Assembly: GCA_946800325.1 (NCBI GenBank)
Contig: OX326956.1
Coordinates: forward strand, 49,585,052 to 49,649,051
DNA length: 64,000 nucleotides
DNA from: Luzula sylvatica
Taxonomy: Eukaryota > Streptophyta > Magnoliopsida > Poales > Juncaceae
Reading direction: 5' to 3'
Shown: positions 22,198 through 38,561 of the stretch, piece by piece
How positions within the stretch are numbered: the stretch's first letter is position 1
How the letters are laid out: the number at the start of each line of letters is the position of its first letter
Notes under the pieces: model-generated
What the model was told of the DNA's origin: nothing
Database searches by the model: none
What the model saw: only the letters and a program-made list of their open reading frames with translations
Program-made: the position numbers and the translations under genes

Positions 22198-23525
22198 GGG
22201 AGCTTCTGTGATACACCCTTTTAAAAAAAGGGTATTTTCGGTATTAAATTTTTTATCAAGTATTTGATTTTTTATCCTTCCATTTCGTTAATTAATTGCT
22301 CTCTCAATTATTTCCATATATTTCCTTTCATTTTTTTTTAGTCTTCTTCCACCTATCAATTACTTCTCTTTTTCAAGCCACTCTCTCTCTATCTCTCTCT
22401 CTCCTCATCCATTCTCCGTACCTCACCTCTTCTAATAAACTCTCTCTCACTGCCTCGGCCTCTCTTCTCCAAAAATATTGAATGCACAAGTTACTTCCTT
22501 CTACCAATTTAAAATCATTGTTATGTTGCACTTGTTAGAGGAGAAACTAATAATTTGTTTTTTTTTTTATGTTTTGAAATCTTTATATAGTTTATATATT
22601 TTATTGTACTCATTAAATATCGATGGTAAATTCAACATTGACAACCAACATGAAGATTACTTACTACTTAGCTAGTAAGCTAGTTCGAGTTCTAACTTCA
22701 TCTTTATGGCATGATTATTATCCAAGTTATATATATGTCTTGTGATTTGATTCTACTAATATCAAATTATATCCCAAACTTAAATCTACAAAAAAAATGT
22801 CGTACACGAAGTTAACTTTGAACAATCATGCAAACTAATCAAATTATGTCACAAATCATAAAAATATAACCTTGAAGGAATCATGCAAATTAATTCCTCC
22901 AAAATCGTAAAATGAGAAAAAGAAATGATTCAATTACAGTGATTGGATTTGTCCATTTTGGAGGAACTAATTCATGTTTTTTTTTCCAGAAAAATAATCG
23001 AATTAGAGAGAGAAATATGAGGTAAAAGTGAAAACCACCATGAGAAACTAGGGGAAGAGAGCAATGGAGACGTATGGCTTTTACTGCATAACGGAGACGT
23101 CATTCTTCCCATGTTTCTGAGAAACTCGCAGATATTTACAGGACGTTGTGGGATCAGGATCGTCGGAGAGATTGATATGTGCGTCGAGAGAGAACCTGGG
23201 CGATCACGTTCGCTATCAACTGGATCTAATTTGTCGACGGAACGGGGGCGCGCGAGAGAGAAAAACGGGGGGCGAGACGAGACTATAGCAACTGGAGAGT
23301 AATTGGGGAGGGGAAATATGGCTGCAGAGCCAACTTCAAGAGTTGGAGAGGACGAGTAGTGGATAAACAAATTAAGTTTTTGCCCTTTTTTTGGATGTAC
23401 GGTAAGAAAAACTTAAGTTGCAACATTTAATCCTGACTGTTGATTGGCCTCAATGTTTTAATCTATACCGTCAAATCAAGAAGGGTGTATAGTAAGCAAG
23501 ATAGGTGTGTACGATAGCACTCCCC
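22198..23525. mobile_element. Mutator-like non-autonomous element with 9-bp target duplication
   Basis: TATTTATAA occurs immediately outside both ends (22189-22197 and 23526-23534). The 9-bp size is the Mutator-superfamily signature. Termini are loosely inverted: GGGAGCTTCTGTGATACACC at the left, and the right end read inward starts GGGGAGTGCTATCGTACACA. The 1.3-kb interior has a CT-rich run (22380-22400) and a less AT-rich segment (23030-23340) that could be captured host DNA. I recognise no protein in it. Confidence 0.75.
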
Positions 23526-23534
23526 TATTTATAA

Positions 23535-23949
23535 TATACATGAGGTGCACAAATGGAACAATAAATATATTTTTAGTATTACAAAAAATTCTAAGAACGT
23601 GTTACACAATTTTCTATGGGGTTGATATCAGCGTAATTAATTTCCTTGTCACAGTCACAGACTCGAAGTCTTTGCTTTGTTTACCTGAAAAAATGGGACG
23701 TGTTAGTTATAATTAATAATTAGTTTACTCTTCCTTCAACTGGAGAAGAAAAATTAATGCTATATTCCTCTCCATTTTAAACTAATGGACAATACGTTTT
23801 CTTCTTCCCCCCTACGTAACATGCTTGGATTCCAACCATCACCCCCACACTACACTTCATATCCATTATAAAAGCCAGTGCAAACACTAAATAGAAACAG
23901 TTCCAAATTAACTTGCACACAAAAAAGAAAGAAACAAAAAGAACGAGTT
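23535..23949 (+). other. Promoter and 5' leader of the carboxypeptidase gene
   Basis: Contains a TATA-like box (separate entry) and a purine/A-rich leader. No other feature is seen. Confidence 0.5.
23866..23875 (+). promoter_or_regulatory. TATA-like box of the carboxypeptidase gene
   Basis: TTATAAAAG, about 80 bp upstream of the start codon and preceded by C-rich sequence. Spacing would give a short leader of roughly 45-50 nt. Confidence 0.55.
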
Positions 23950-27400
<3,451 letters not shown>

Positions 27401-28976
27401 AATTAATCAAATATTTTTGTTTTCTCACAAACATGTAATCAGAATTCACAGCAAGTATTCAAATAGAGAATTCAAGCAATAATTAATATTATTCAATGAT
27501 TTTCCATTTTCTTAAGGACCTGTTAAAAAAATATGTACCCAGAACTATATTTAGGCCCAAGGCCTCTATATCTTAACTATTTACTCAAAAGGCCCCCCCG
27601 GCCAGTAAAACATTCCAATACTTCCCACTTGCCTATAATGATCAAGCCCAGTAAGAAAGGGTGTACATAAAATTTTCCGACCAACCCAACCCTTCCAAAT
27701 CGACTCGTCTCGATTCGTTTTTAGCGGGATTGAAAGTTGTTGGATCGGATCCGAATTGAGATTTTTAATAACCCGAAAATATAGATTAGGTCACCGATTT
27801 TCACTAAAAACTCATATTAACTCGACCCGACTCAAACAACTCCAAATTTTCAATTATTTATTTTTATTTCGGTTACAAATTATATGACACGATATCTTTC
27901 TTAAAGTGTACTGTAATTATTTATAGTAATAATGTCCAATTAAATTTTTTGAGATGTTGGAGATATTCATTGTCATGAGTTAATTAATTGAAAATTTATG
28001 TTGCATCTTGTAAGTCAAGAGAAGAAAACATAAATATGAAACTCGCAGAGAATATGAATGTTCATGAATTTAATTAAGGCACCGTTCTTTTTTCAAATTT
28101 GCCAAGAACGAATATTTGATTTTCTTTTACTATGTATAATATCGTCTTACCTTTTTTAATATTATATGACAAAATTATATGATTTTTTTATCTTTCGGTA
28201 TCGAGATTTAATTGTATGGCATGATTCTTTACTAATATATGTCATGAAATTGCAAAGAATCAAGATTTATGTTTGACTAAAAACATTTTAAGTTGTGTAA
28301 GAAAATTTCGTGTCCAAAAAATATTTGCAAAGGTATTACATAATCGTGGCTAGTGGAAAATAAAGATGATTTTTTATTTAGTTTTCATAATTATTTAATA
28401 CGATGTTTGCAAGCTACTTGTTCATAAATGCATACAAAAATATTGTTGTTTATTTTTTTTAGCTACATGATGTTTAATTTGCAACTATAAGTTAAAACTT
28501 TTAATATTAATATTTTATTATAAATTTACGAACTAAAATTGAATTTTATATTTTTGATTGAGATACAAGTCGTAACAATCAAAATTCAATGATATATTAT
28601 TATGTATTATTTGATTTGATTTGAGTGTTTGTTCAAAATAATTTTATAATTTAATTAAATAAATATATTGCCTATTATGGTCAATATATATTGTAATTAT
28701 ATCTACTTACCAAAAAAAACTCGTCCAACTTGTCCAATGTTATGAATAAATAAAGAAATCTTGATGATCTTCTAATTCATTAATGTCAGTGAGATTCGAA
28801 CCATAATTTTTCACAACGTAAAAGGTTTGTGTCTCACACTCAATCATTGGGTCATGAGCTCATTGACACTTGTCCAAATCATTCGACCCTGCTTAAGTTT
28901 GGTTTGAATTTTTTTTATAAGGATCACCCAAATTTGGATGGAACAGAAAAAAACAAACAAAACGAAAACCGTTCTG
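27401..28976. other. Intergenic, AT-rich
   Basis: Includes a degenerate stretch of CGACCC and TCGGATCCGA words (27650-27840) like other eroded plant repeats, then AT-rich DNA. No gene or RNA seen. Confidence 0.45.
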
Positions 28977-28984
28977 ATTAAATC

Positions 28985-29128
28985 CTATGTTGCGCGAATA
29001 CTCCGAAGAATCAAAACCAACCCGTATCCGATACGCGTATCGTATCCTAAATCATATGTTAAATTGTCGTATCGTCGTATCCGATACGCGTAACCGTATC
29101 GTCGTATCGGCATATCCGAGCAACATAG
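28985..29128. mobile_element. hAT-like MITE, 144 bp, CTATGTTGC termini
   Basis: Ends CTATGTTGCGCGAA and, read inward from the right, CTATGTTGCTCGGA. Exact 8-bp duplication ATTAAATC on both sides (28977-28984 and 29129-29136). The interior is made of CGTATCCGATACGCG and CGTATCGTCG words. Similar CCGATACGGATACG words occur inside the repeats at 53250-53370 and 54150-54260, but those have different ends. Confidence 0.85.
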
Positions 29129-29136
29129 ATTAAATC

Positions 29137-29611
29137 TGGTGGACCTATGGACATCCCTACCTAGTACCTACTACCTAGTAGTATATTGTAAAAAGCCCAT
29201 TATTTGATGAATGGAAATATTAAAATGGCTCCAGTTCAGCTCTACAATCCCTTGTTTGACCCGTTACGCGAAAGATTTGATTCCATGCAAATTTGATTTT
29301 TTTGAAATGGAGAAGGATAATTACAAATACACATTTATTGTCTAATGTGAAGTTATACATGCCGACCAGATATCACTATCTCCTTGGATTTCATTATTAA
29401 TGATATCATCATTAAACAGTACGTGCTTAGTTCGTTGACGCCCACATGACATTTTGTTCATTAATTTCCGTGTTATTACGTTAAAGAGTGGTGTTAGTAT
29501 CATTTTTTTAATCTCAAATTCACTTCCTAGTAGTACGATTGACACGCGAAATTCACATTAATTTACACAAAAAAAACATTGAATATGAATTCACGTGTCA
29601 TTCACTAAATA
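29137..29611. other. Intergenic spacer, no gene seen
   Basis: AT-rich spacer between two repeat elements. The short ORFs show no recognisable content. Confidence 0.4.
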
Positions 29612-30027
29612 ATGTTGCAAATAGAGTTTAACGGATTGTAGCGTGGCTGCGTGGTGGTCATTCTTTTGTAGCGGTAGCGTATATTGTGCGTTGTAGGCTG
29701 TAGCAGGAGTTATAGCAGATCATGTAATTTGTGACGTCCAAAATAATTAAGTATTAATATTTAATAAAAAATAATATTTAAAATAATTAACAAAATATTT
29801 GAATATGAGTATCTCCAAGTCAGAACATCTCAATCTAAATATGAGAAATTTTGTGTGTTTATTTGTCGACCAAAAGTGATTTTAATTATTATAATTTTGT
29901 ATGATTTTTTTTAATTTAATTCATTTGATTTTTTTTATAAATTCATGTAAAAAAAAATTATTTAGATAGAGCGGGCTACAAAATTGCAGCGCGCAACGTT
30001 TTGCTTATAAAATAAGCTTTGGCTAGG
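29612..30027. repeat. Dispersed ~0.42-kb repeat, copy 1 (second copy 52312-52760)
   Basis: Shares with the second copy, in order: TTGTAGC words, GAGTTATAGC, GTAATTTGT, AAAATAATTAAGTAT, a GAGTATCTC/GAGCATCTC word, a TTTATTTGTCGACCAAAA/TTTATTTATCAACCAAAA word, ATTATTTAGAT, and ATTGCAG..GCG..TTTTGC. Probably another small non-autonomous transposon. Ends and target duplication were not resolved. Confidence 0.7.
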
Positions 30028-30891
30028 TTAAATTAACAAGTCAAGATTAATAACTAACAATATAATAAATATTAACAAAATAACAATTCAAAATATATCC
30101 AAATTAATTTTCACATAATGTTAAATCTTATATAAATAAATTATCAAAAGCGAGAGTCAACAATTAATACAATTTGATCTAAACCAATATATTGTTATGA
30201 TTAATCATAATTTTAGGGAAAAACGTTGTGTACTCCATGTGAACGTGATGAATAAAAAAATGACACGTAGTCAAGTGACCGTTTTTTTACTTTTTCCAAT
30301 TTTGACCGTATTTTTGTGCATTTACAATACGCACGCCATCCCTCATTCGATTTGTATACTTTTTTTTAGATGTGTTATATCTTTTTAGATATATTTTATA
30401 CCGTTTACATATATGATATATATTTTATACCGTTTACATATATGATAGATGTGTTATAAGTTTTTACATGTATTATATATTTTTATTTGTTCTATATTTT
30501 TGGACGTATCATATATCTTTTAAATGTATACTAGACTTTTGTTAATACAATCAATGTTATATCTTTTTTATATTGTGTGATATATATTTATGTATATATA
30601 TACAACTTTTAAGATATATATTTTATTACACGAGTAACATTTTGTATAATTTATTTTTGAAATGGATTATACCTTTTGTATACTAATTTATAAGTTTTTG
30701 GGTGTGCGTTTGGAGTGTACAAATACGATTTGAATTGGACAAATGCAATTAACATTGGAAAAAAATGAAATTGTGATGTGTCGCTCTTCTATTGGCGCGG
30801 ACATGGAAATACACACCCATAAAATACATTAGTTGTTCCTTATTTTTAATTGGAAATTATGTAATTAGCAAATTGTAAATAATAAGTATAT
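30028..30891. other. AT-rich intergenic region with a possible inverted-repeat element
   Basis: TTGTGTACTCCATGTGAACG near 30226 and, in reverse complement, GTGTGTATTTCCATGTCCGC ending near 30820 may be the ends of a ~0.6-kb element, but no target duplication was found. A 32-bp unit with TTTATACCGTTTACATATATG is duplicated in tandem at 30391-30450. Confidence 0.45.
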
Positions 30892-30899
30892 GTATTTAG

Positions 30900-31073
30900 C
30901 AATGATTTAAATTGCGGCGCAATTGCGCCGCCATAGCGCAAATCGCAATAAATATTTATAAAACGCAGCACCGCAACCTGCTAAATAGAGCCGCAATATA
31001 GCGCAATATCGGTGATCATATGTAAATTATAGTCCAAGCACAATGGATCGCTATATCGCAATTTAAAACATTG
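30900..31073. mobile_element. hAT-like MITE, 174 bp, copy 2
   Basis: Same family as 18175-18369: identical left terminal repeat CAATGATTTAAATTGCG, right end CGCAATTTAAAACATTG, and the same GCGCAAT-rich interior with one block shorter. Its own 8-bp duplication is GTATTTAG (30892-30899 and 31074-31081). Two copies with different target duplications confirm the boundaries. Confidence 0.92.
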
Positions 31074-31081
31074 GTATTTAG

Positions 31082-32286
31082 GGACTTTTCAAATACTTAA
31101 AAGAATATTTATAGTTAGTATATACTTAATTACAAGAAAATTATAAGTATATTAACAATGAAATTGATCAATCATGGCATAGGAAAGTTGTATCTTTTGG
31201 ATAATGGAAATGTTTGGCTAACATGGGAGTTTTACGTGGCGTGGCGGTAATGTGGAATTATTATGGAAGTGCAACTTTCCCACACTTATTAGAAAGTGAT
31301 GATAATCTTAATTAAGGGTGTTTGGATGCATGAAATTATGGATGAAATTAAATCTTAAAATTCCTATAATACAAATTCCTATAATCTAAATGTAATTTAA
31401 TATTTTTAGATTATTATTATAATATATTATATGCATATAATATAATATTATTTTATACAATAACATTATTATAATTTTACATTGCAATAATGTTATATTA
31501 TAATAATATTATTATTTTTCATCAAACTAATATTATTGTAATAATATTACAATAATATTATAATAATAGTATGATATTATAATAATATTATAATAATATG
31601 ATATTACAATAATATAATAATAATAATAATATTTTAATAATATAATATTATAATAATATAATATTACAAGGGCCTCTTTGCGAATTTTACAATAATATTG
31701 TAATAACATCCTGATGGAATGTTAATTTTATGAATATTAATCCAAATGAGTATTATTTATCATGTTAATTAAGTGGGTTAACACTAATACGAGGATGTTG
31801 AGTTGAAATTTGATGGCACCATATATGTCCTCTTTGCGAAAATAGGGAAGCTTTGGAGGGATTCTCCATCGAACAGAGAAAAACAAAATTAATCAAGTGT
31901 GATTAAACATAAAAAAGAAATATACTTGGAAATAAGTCTCGTATGAAAGCGCAAAATCAAAATTATATTTGTTTGAAAGATTCGACACTCCTTGATTAAA
32001 ATATTGAGACCTAAAACTCATTCTTCATATGCAAAAGACACTAAAAATAATATTTGTATGGATTATTAATTGATATATCAATTTGTACCTATGTATATGT
32101 GGCACTTAAATTAATGACTCACCTAATTAACCTGTAGTGTTGGTCTTACTGATCATGTCATCAAGACTTATAAGTGAATTTGAGGGAATTCATATATACC
32201 ATTTTATTTAGGAAAAAAGTATGATCTTGATTCATGAAGTATTAATTTTGTTCACCCCTTTCAAAAGCGACCTAATATGGTTGTGC
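31082..32286. other. AT-rich intergenic region with ATT/AAT repeats
   Basis: 31400-31680 is an imperfect TAATATTATAATAATAT tract able to form many alternative stems. Otherwise no gene or element boundary was seen. Confidence 0.5.
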
Positions 32287-32769
32287 AAGATGAAGCGGTG
32301 TGGAAGATATCGGCGCCGAGATCCACTGCTGGTTCATTCTTCGTCAAAAGGCTATGGCCAACACGGGGTCAACATACTTTGGGCTCGGGGCTTTTGGCAC
32401 ATCCGTGCACCAAAGAAAATTAAACTCTTCGCACGGTTACTACTCGACGACAGGCTTCTAACACAGGATAGACTAGTTCGACGTGGTTGGCCAAATGCTG
32501 GCCGCTGTGTATTATGCAGGCCATCACGCTCCGAGGACCACAATCACCTATTTCTCCACTGTCTGATCACAGTGAGGGTATGGAAAAGGATTCTGGCTCA
32601 CTGCCAAATCAGAATACCATAATGGATGTCGAGCCAAATCACGTTTTGGGAAAAGAACGTCAAACTCATGCCCGACACCACTGTGAAACACTGGAACTCA
32701 TTGTGGCTAGCGACGCTCTGGAACATTTGGAAATCGTGGAATGACAAAATTTTCATTAAAAAGGAGTGA
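32287..32769 (+). pseudogene. LINE fragment: reverse-transcriptase zinc-binding (zf-RVT) domain
   Basis: The first part, DEAVWKISA...GSFFVKRLW, is in one frame. After a frameshift near 32345-32380 a second frame reads ILWARGFWHIRAPKKIKLFA, RLLLDDRLLTQDRLVRRGW, CVLCRPSRSEDHNHLFLHC and VWKRI. Past an in-frame stop at about 32621 it continues ATLWNIWKSWNDKIFIKKE to a stop at 32767-32769. This is the zf-RVT module (CxxC ... HLFxxC ... VW) and the LWxIWKxWN tail of plant non-LTR retrotransposons. No upstream reverse transcriptase is present. A dead 3'-proximal fragment. Confidence 0.88.
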
Positions 32770-32965
32770 CGTAAGGATCATCAGCGAAAGGGCGATGGTG
32801 GACACGGATGCCTGGGTTTTAAACTGCATCTAAAACTATGAGTTTAGGACGATAGGTATATACATACTTTCTTCTTTTCAAAGATTACGCTGTTGTAAAT
32901 AATTATGTAAATAACAATTTTTATTTTTATTAAATTTAATTTTGGAAGGCTACTGCCCACCACCT

Positions 32966-33066
<101 letters not shown>

Positions 33067-34048
33067 TTTGTTCATTTACTTCATTCAACTATTTTTTTGT
33101 TTATTTGTTCCCTTTAATTATTGTGATATATTTATTATAATTCCTCCATTCAATTAGGTGATGACTTGAATGTTAAGTGTTGATAGTATTACATCAAATA
33201 ATAGGCGATGAAAGAACCAGATCACATATAACTATATTTTCAAAAAAAATATTTATTATTATTTTGTTAATTTTAATTTATAAAAATCATCAATATTATT
33301 GACATGTCATTGTGTCTAATCATCAAGACACATCACCCTTAACATCCAAATCATCACTTAATTGGATGAATGCTAAAATAAATACATCTCAATAATTGAA
33401 GATAACAAATGAACAAAAAATAGTTAAAGAGACTAAATGAACAAATTTGGTACTTCAGGAATCAAAATAATACTTTTCTCATTTTAGAGTAGTGATGTAT
33501 ATTTTCGTGATTTTTTCTTTTTCACGAGGTTAGTTTTATATTTAATTTATGATTTTGACATCTAATTTATGATTTAACAATTTATTAAAATATTAAACCA
33601 TAAACTAACGTGTTGAAAACCAAGTCATCCAATATTTTGAAGAAGAATTTGAGAGACAGACAGTGCAACATTTTCCTTTATTTAATATAGTTGAACATTC
33701 CTGAAAGGAAACCCCCAATTTTTTTTTTTCCCAGCGGTAGATACCAAGCATCAAAATTACTCACCATAGAAATATTTTTATTTTCTCCTTAATTAATTCC
33801 CTCTATATCACGTTAACGTGGTCATTTTTTTCACTGTCATCAGATTCAGATATTATGATATTATTTATACACATCAAGTAGGGGAGTGTTTCTGGCAAAC
33901 TACTCACTGAAAGTCAATATAGCCGTCTCTTACTTTTATTAACGGTGTGAAACTATATACAATAGTTTGCCAAATCATTTGAAGCCACGTCTAGTTTTAC
34001 CAATCACAACGAGGAAAATTAGAATAGGACGAAGAGAAATTCACTATC

Positions 34049-34054
34049 CACGTG
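34049..34054. promoter_or_regulatory. G-box/ABRE core (CACGTG) upstream of the sugar transporter
   Basis: CCACGTGTGC, 170 bp before the start codon and about 60 bp upstream of the TATA-like box. This is the core bound by bZIP/bHLH factors and matches an abscisic-acid response element. STP13-type transporters are known to respond to ABA and stress; the link here is inference. Confidence 0.5.
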
Positions 34055-34110
34055 TGCTAAAGCCAAAGTTCCAAAATGTGCGTTGAAATTTCAAAATCCA
34101 ACTCCTTTTC

Positions 34111-34120
34111 CTTTATAAAG
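34111..34120 (+). promoter_or_regulatory. TATA-like box of the sugar transporter gene
   Basis: CTTTATAAAG about 105 bp before the ATG, in a position consistent with a 60-80-nt leader. Confidence 0.55.
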
Positions 34121-34219
34121 AGAAACAGGAGAGAACATGCACACCATTCATCCCTCTTTATCGTCTATCTCTTCAAAACTCTTTAACTCGTAAAGTTAGG
34201 AGAGGAACTAAGAGAAGAT

Positions 34220-37200
34220 ATGCCAGGTGGAGGGTTTTCGGTCGCGTCTCGGCCCGGAGGCACGGAATTCGAGGCGAAGATAACGCCGATCGTGATCGTA
34301 TCGTGCATAATGGCCGCTACGGGAGGCATGATGTTTGGCTATGATGTTGGTATCTCAGGTACTTACAAAATCAGAATTTTGAAGTTAACTTGTTTAATGA
34401 AGATTGCTATTTTGAATTTTGTTTTTTCAAGTAGTAATTACGTATAAATCAATATAATTAGGACTTGATTAGTAATTATATACAACTCCAAAGAGATATT
34501 CATAGAAATTAAGTGCATTATGAACAGACCTAATCTCAAAATCTCAGTATCAAATTATAAGAATATTAGATACTTTATCTCAATATTTCATTGTCGAACT
34601 TTTTTGTGAACAAGACTTTTATTGACTTTAATGTCATCATCAATATCAAAAATTTCAATGGGATTTTCCATGAATTATCCTAAAAGAATTGCGTGCTTGT
34701 ACAATCGTTGAAAATATTGAATTTTTTACTTAATATCTGAGCTAAGTTCTTTGTTATTTCTCTTACAAGTCAAGAGTAGGTACTAAGAATGTCATAAAGA
34801 CAAACCAGTTCATATTTAATTGAGGAGAACATGATGCTTCTAATTAAGAAATTGGTCATGAAATTAGCGAAAAGATTCTTTCTTATAATATCCAATCATG
34901 CATAATAAATAATAGGACAAAGTTAGTTATCCCCCGTAAAATTCCCCGCTCTTCTGTCCCGTGTTTTTACGACACAAGTCGAGCAAAATTTCGTTTAACA
35001 GATGCTATAGACACATACTAATAAGAGATTTTTAAATGAACAAAACTAATAATATTACAATTCTAAATAATATTGTGTTTCTCATTTTCATGATAAAAAG
35101 GTGGAGTGACACAAATGGACGATTTTCTAATCAAGTTCTTTCCGAGCGTGTACCGCAAAAAACACGAGGACAAAGAGAGCAACTACTGCAAGTATGATAA
35201 TCAAGGTCTTCAGTTGTTCACGTCCTCTCTTTATCTGGCTGGTCTTATCGCGACGTTCTTCGCCTCCTACACGACGAGGAATCTCGGTCGTAGACTCACC
35301 ATGCTCATGGCCGGCGTCATGTTCATTGTTGGTGTGATTTTCAACGGTACCGCTCAAAATCTCGCCATGCTTATTGTTGGTAGGATTCTTCTTGGTTGCG
35401 GTGTGGGATTCGCTAATCAGGTACGAACCATGACTCGATAGTTAACATGTTGATACGATAAATCTACACATAGTTCATGTTGAGATTCACAAATACATTA
35501 AATAAAGTTTTGCAAGTTAATTAAAAAAATAGTGAGATATTCTCAATTGTTTTGGGAAATTTACAACTTACCTGTGAAATCATTTTTTGTGAGGAATTGA
35601 TCTTGTTTGTTTGGTTTTGAGCATTATTTTAAGAGATTTCTTAGTTGTCGTAGGACCAATGAATAATACATGTAACATGCCAATCAAATCAAATGATCCC
35701 CCCCTTATTGTATATGATATTGAGCTGCAACATGGCCCACGGGCTTTCACCGCAAAAAAAAAAAAAAGATATTGAGCTGCAACGTGGCCTCACCATGAAC
35801 AGACATGGCACCACACGTTCACACAGACGTTTATATTTGATTTTGATTTTGAATTTGAATTTGAATTTGAAATTTGAATTTGAATACCAGTAGTCTGGTA
35901 TATCAGTACACTAGTTGGTATATAAATATAATATCAGATTTATTTGAATATTTGAAAAGTCTCAAAGTAGTTGCCAAATTGAACAGCAAAATTATCAGAT
36001 TTTATCCACAAAATCAGTATTGGTAGTCAGACAGGGACATATCACGGTTTAATTTTTTTTTTGACTTATCAAAACGCATTTTTCATACTTGAAATATTCC
36101 ACAGAGACTTTGACCTTATATTTTTGGATCATTCATTCACCGCCCCAATAACAGGAGATCTCCATTATCTTCAATAAATATCACATGTGATGATGATAAT
36201 AATAATGGAATATTAATTTTGGCATGCAGGCAGTTCCTTTATTCCTATCAGAAATAGCACCGACGAGAATCCGTGGAGGCCTCAACATCTTGTTCCAGCT
36301 CAACGTTACTATCGGCATTCTTTTAGCCAATCTCATCAATTATGGAACCTCCAAGTACTCTCTCTCTCTCTCTCTCTCTCATAGTATCATAATTACCATG
36401 AAAATTCAAAAAAATAATATAAATTACAAATATATGAATAGGATTCATGGATGGGGATGGAGGCTATCGCTTTCTCTGGCCGGAGTACCGGCCGTTCTTC
36501 TCACGGTCGGTGCACTTCTCGTCACCGATACCCCAAACAGTCTGATTGAGCGTGGTCATCTGGAGGAAGGCAAGGCCGTTTTGAAGAAGATACGCGGAAC
36601 CGAGAATGTAGAACCGGAATATGAAGAAATCCTGGAAGCCAGTCATGCTGCCCAACAGGTCAAACACCCGTTTCGTAACCTCCTCATGCGCCGAAATCGC
36701 CCCCCACTTGTCATAGCAGTTCTTCTTCAGGTAATAAAACATTGGATACAGTTTGCAATAAGTAAAAAATGTCAAGGCTAGTAGTAACTTATGCAATGCA
36801 TTCTCTTGCAGATCTTTCAACAATTCACCGGTATCAACGCAATCATGTTTTACGCTCCCGTGCTGTTTAGTACGCTTGGTTTCAAGAGCGATGCTGCCCT
36901 TTACTCTGCGGTAATCACCGGAGCGGTCAATGTGCTCTCCACGTTGGTCTCGGTATACTCTGTGGACCGTATTGGTCGTCGAATGCTCCTTCTAGAAGCC
37001 GGAGTTCAAATGTTCCTCTCTCAAGTCGTAATCTCGGTAATACTAGGAATCAAAGTGACTGACCATTCAGATGACCTACATCACAGTTACGCAATCCTAG
37101 TGGTCGTGCTGATTTGCACGTTCGTTTCGTCATTTGCTTGGTCGTGGGGCCCGCTTGGTTGGTTGATCCCCAGTGAGACGTTTCCATTGGAAACTCGGTC

Positions 37201-37507
37201 TGCGGGGCAGAGCGTCACGGTTTGTACCAACCTCCTCTTTACCTTCGTAATCGCTCAAGCTTTCCTTTCGATGCTCTGTCACATGAAGTATGCGATTTTT
37301 GCCTTCTTTTCGGCATGGGTGCTAGTAATGTCGTTATTTGTGTTCTTTCTCTTGCCCGAGACGAAGAACGTACCGATCGAGGAGATGAATGAGCGGGTTT
37401 GGAAGCAACACTGGTTTTGGAAAAGATACATGGATGATGAAGAAGTGAAGTTAGAGGAGGGTGAAGAAAAGCAAAACGGTTCGTTTAATGGTAATAGTGG
37501 AGTCTAA
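34220..37507 (+). CDS. STP13: Hexose/H+ symporter, STP13-like (major facilitator sugar porter), 522 aa, 5 exons
   Basis: Plasma-membrane monosaccharide/proton symporter that retrieves apoplastic hexoses. STP13 orthologues act in stress and pathogen-associated sugar uptake. Coding exons: 34220-34358, 35101-35420, 36230-36354, 36442-36730, 36812-37507, all in phase. The protein opens MPGGGF with [20 protein letters not shown] as the first membrane helix, then [13 protein letters not shown] and the long extracellular loop with [20 protein letters not shown]. Signature motifs follow: [82 protein letters not shown] and [11 protein letters not shown]. About 12 helices are expected. The length and the NGVEFEAK-like start match STP13 (526 aa in Arabidopsis) better than STP1. 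The C-terminal tail is acidic ([10 protein letters not shown]). Paralogue assignment is by eye. Confidence 0.95.
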
Positions 37508-38561
37508 CAATAGAAAAAATTGTTATATCAGTATGATATTTTTGGTTTGTTACTACTACATCGTTCATTTCAAATCCAGAGATTTGTTTAATTGAGCCTT
37601 GATATTATGTTGATTAAACGGGCCTAGTTTATTTGGGCCTGTGAATATCATATGTTAATTAGAGAATTTGTATCAGGATCTAAAATATGTCAGGAATTAT
37701 GTTTACCATTTACTTTTTATAAATAAATTTTACAATATATACAATGTAACATATTATTACAAAAGTATTGTACTACATATTCATAAATATAAGGAGTTCT
37801 TTCTTTTAATGAAGAATTTTTTTTGCCATGTTCTGTTTTAACATGAAGATTAAGATTGATATTTAATTATTGGCATGATGGCATCATATCTTTAAATTAA
37901 CTATGAAAGTTGTACATTTTTTATATGAAATTTGCTTGTAACTTTTGAACTATTATATTTGTATTTCGTATTGAACAAAAAATTTCGAGTTCCGGTGCGA
38001 AAGTGTGTTTACTATGAAAAATCACATATTTCAAGATAAATCTACTAAAAATCAAAAGTTACAAACAAATTTTGCATTCAACTTGTACGATTTATAGTTA
38101 ATCTCTTGCATCTTATACAAAACTATTACGATGAAACTTATTGTCTTGATATATTGTATCAATGAAAAAAGTTAATGCATTCGGAGTTTCTTTTCTTTCC
38201 TTGGAAAGAACGAAAAAAAAGAAAAAAAATATCTAATGGTGACGGGACAAAAATAGCGACTGCGGTCGACGAATGCGCAAAGCCAAGACAAAAGAGGCGG
38301 CGGACGCCATGTGTTTAGCGGCAAACTCTAGTTAGGATTTTTCTTTTTTTTCTTGAAAATGTTTAATTGGATCATGTGCAAGTTACAATGGCCTAAATTT
38401 TTTTTTTCTTAAACGAAGCCTTGTTCTTCTTCTTACTGAAGATGAAATGCTCTGCCATCTCTTTATAGCATATGTAATTAATTTGCTTAAATATACCGTG
38501 CAACGGTAAATTGTTTTAAAAAAAACATTTTGTATCAGTCTAATATAATTATCAAAGAATA
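37508..38561. other. 3' flank of the transporter gene, no gene seen
   Basis: AT-rich 3' UTR and spacer, ending at the poly-T run that marks the 3' end of the LINE on the other strand. Confidence 0.5.

Noticed and set aside
22972..23370. 132-codon ORF on the - strand
   Set aside because: No recognisable domain. It lies in a non-autonomous Mutator-like element, and the opposite strand is equally open.
23878..23880. Upstream ATG for the carboxypeptidase
   Set aside because: It lies a few bases after the TATA-like box and would put 24 polar residues before the signal peptide.
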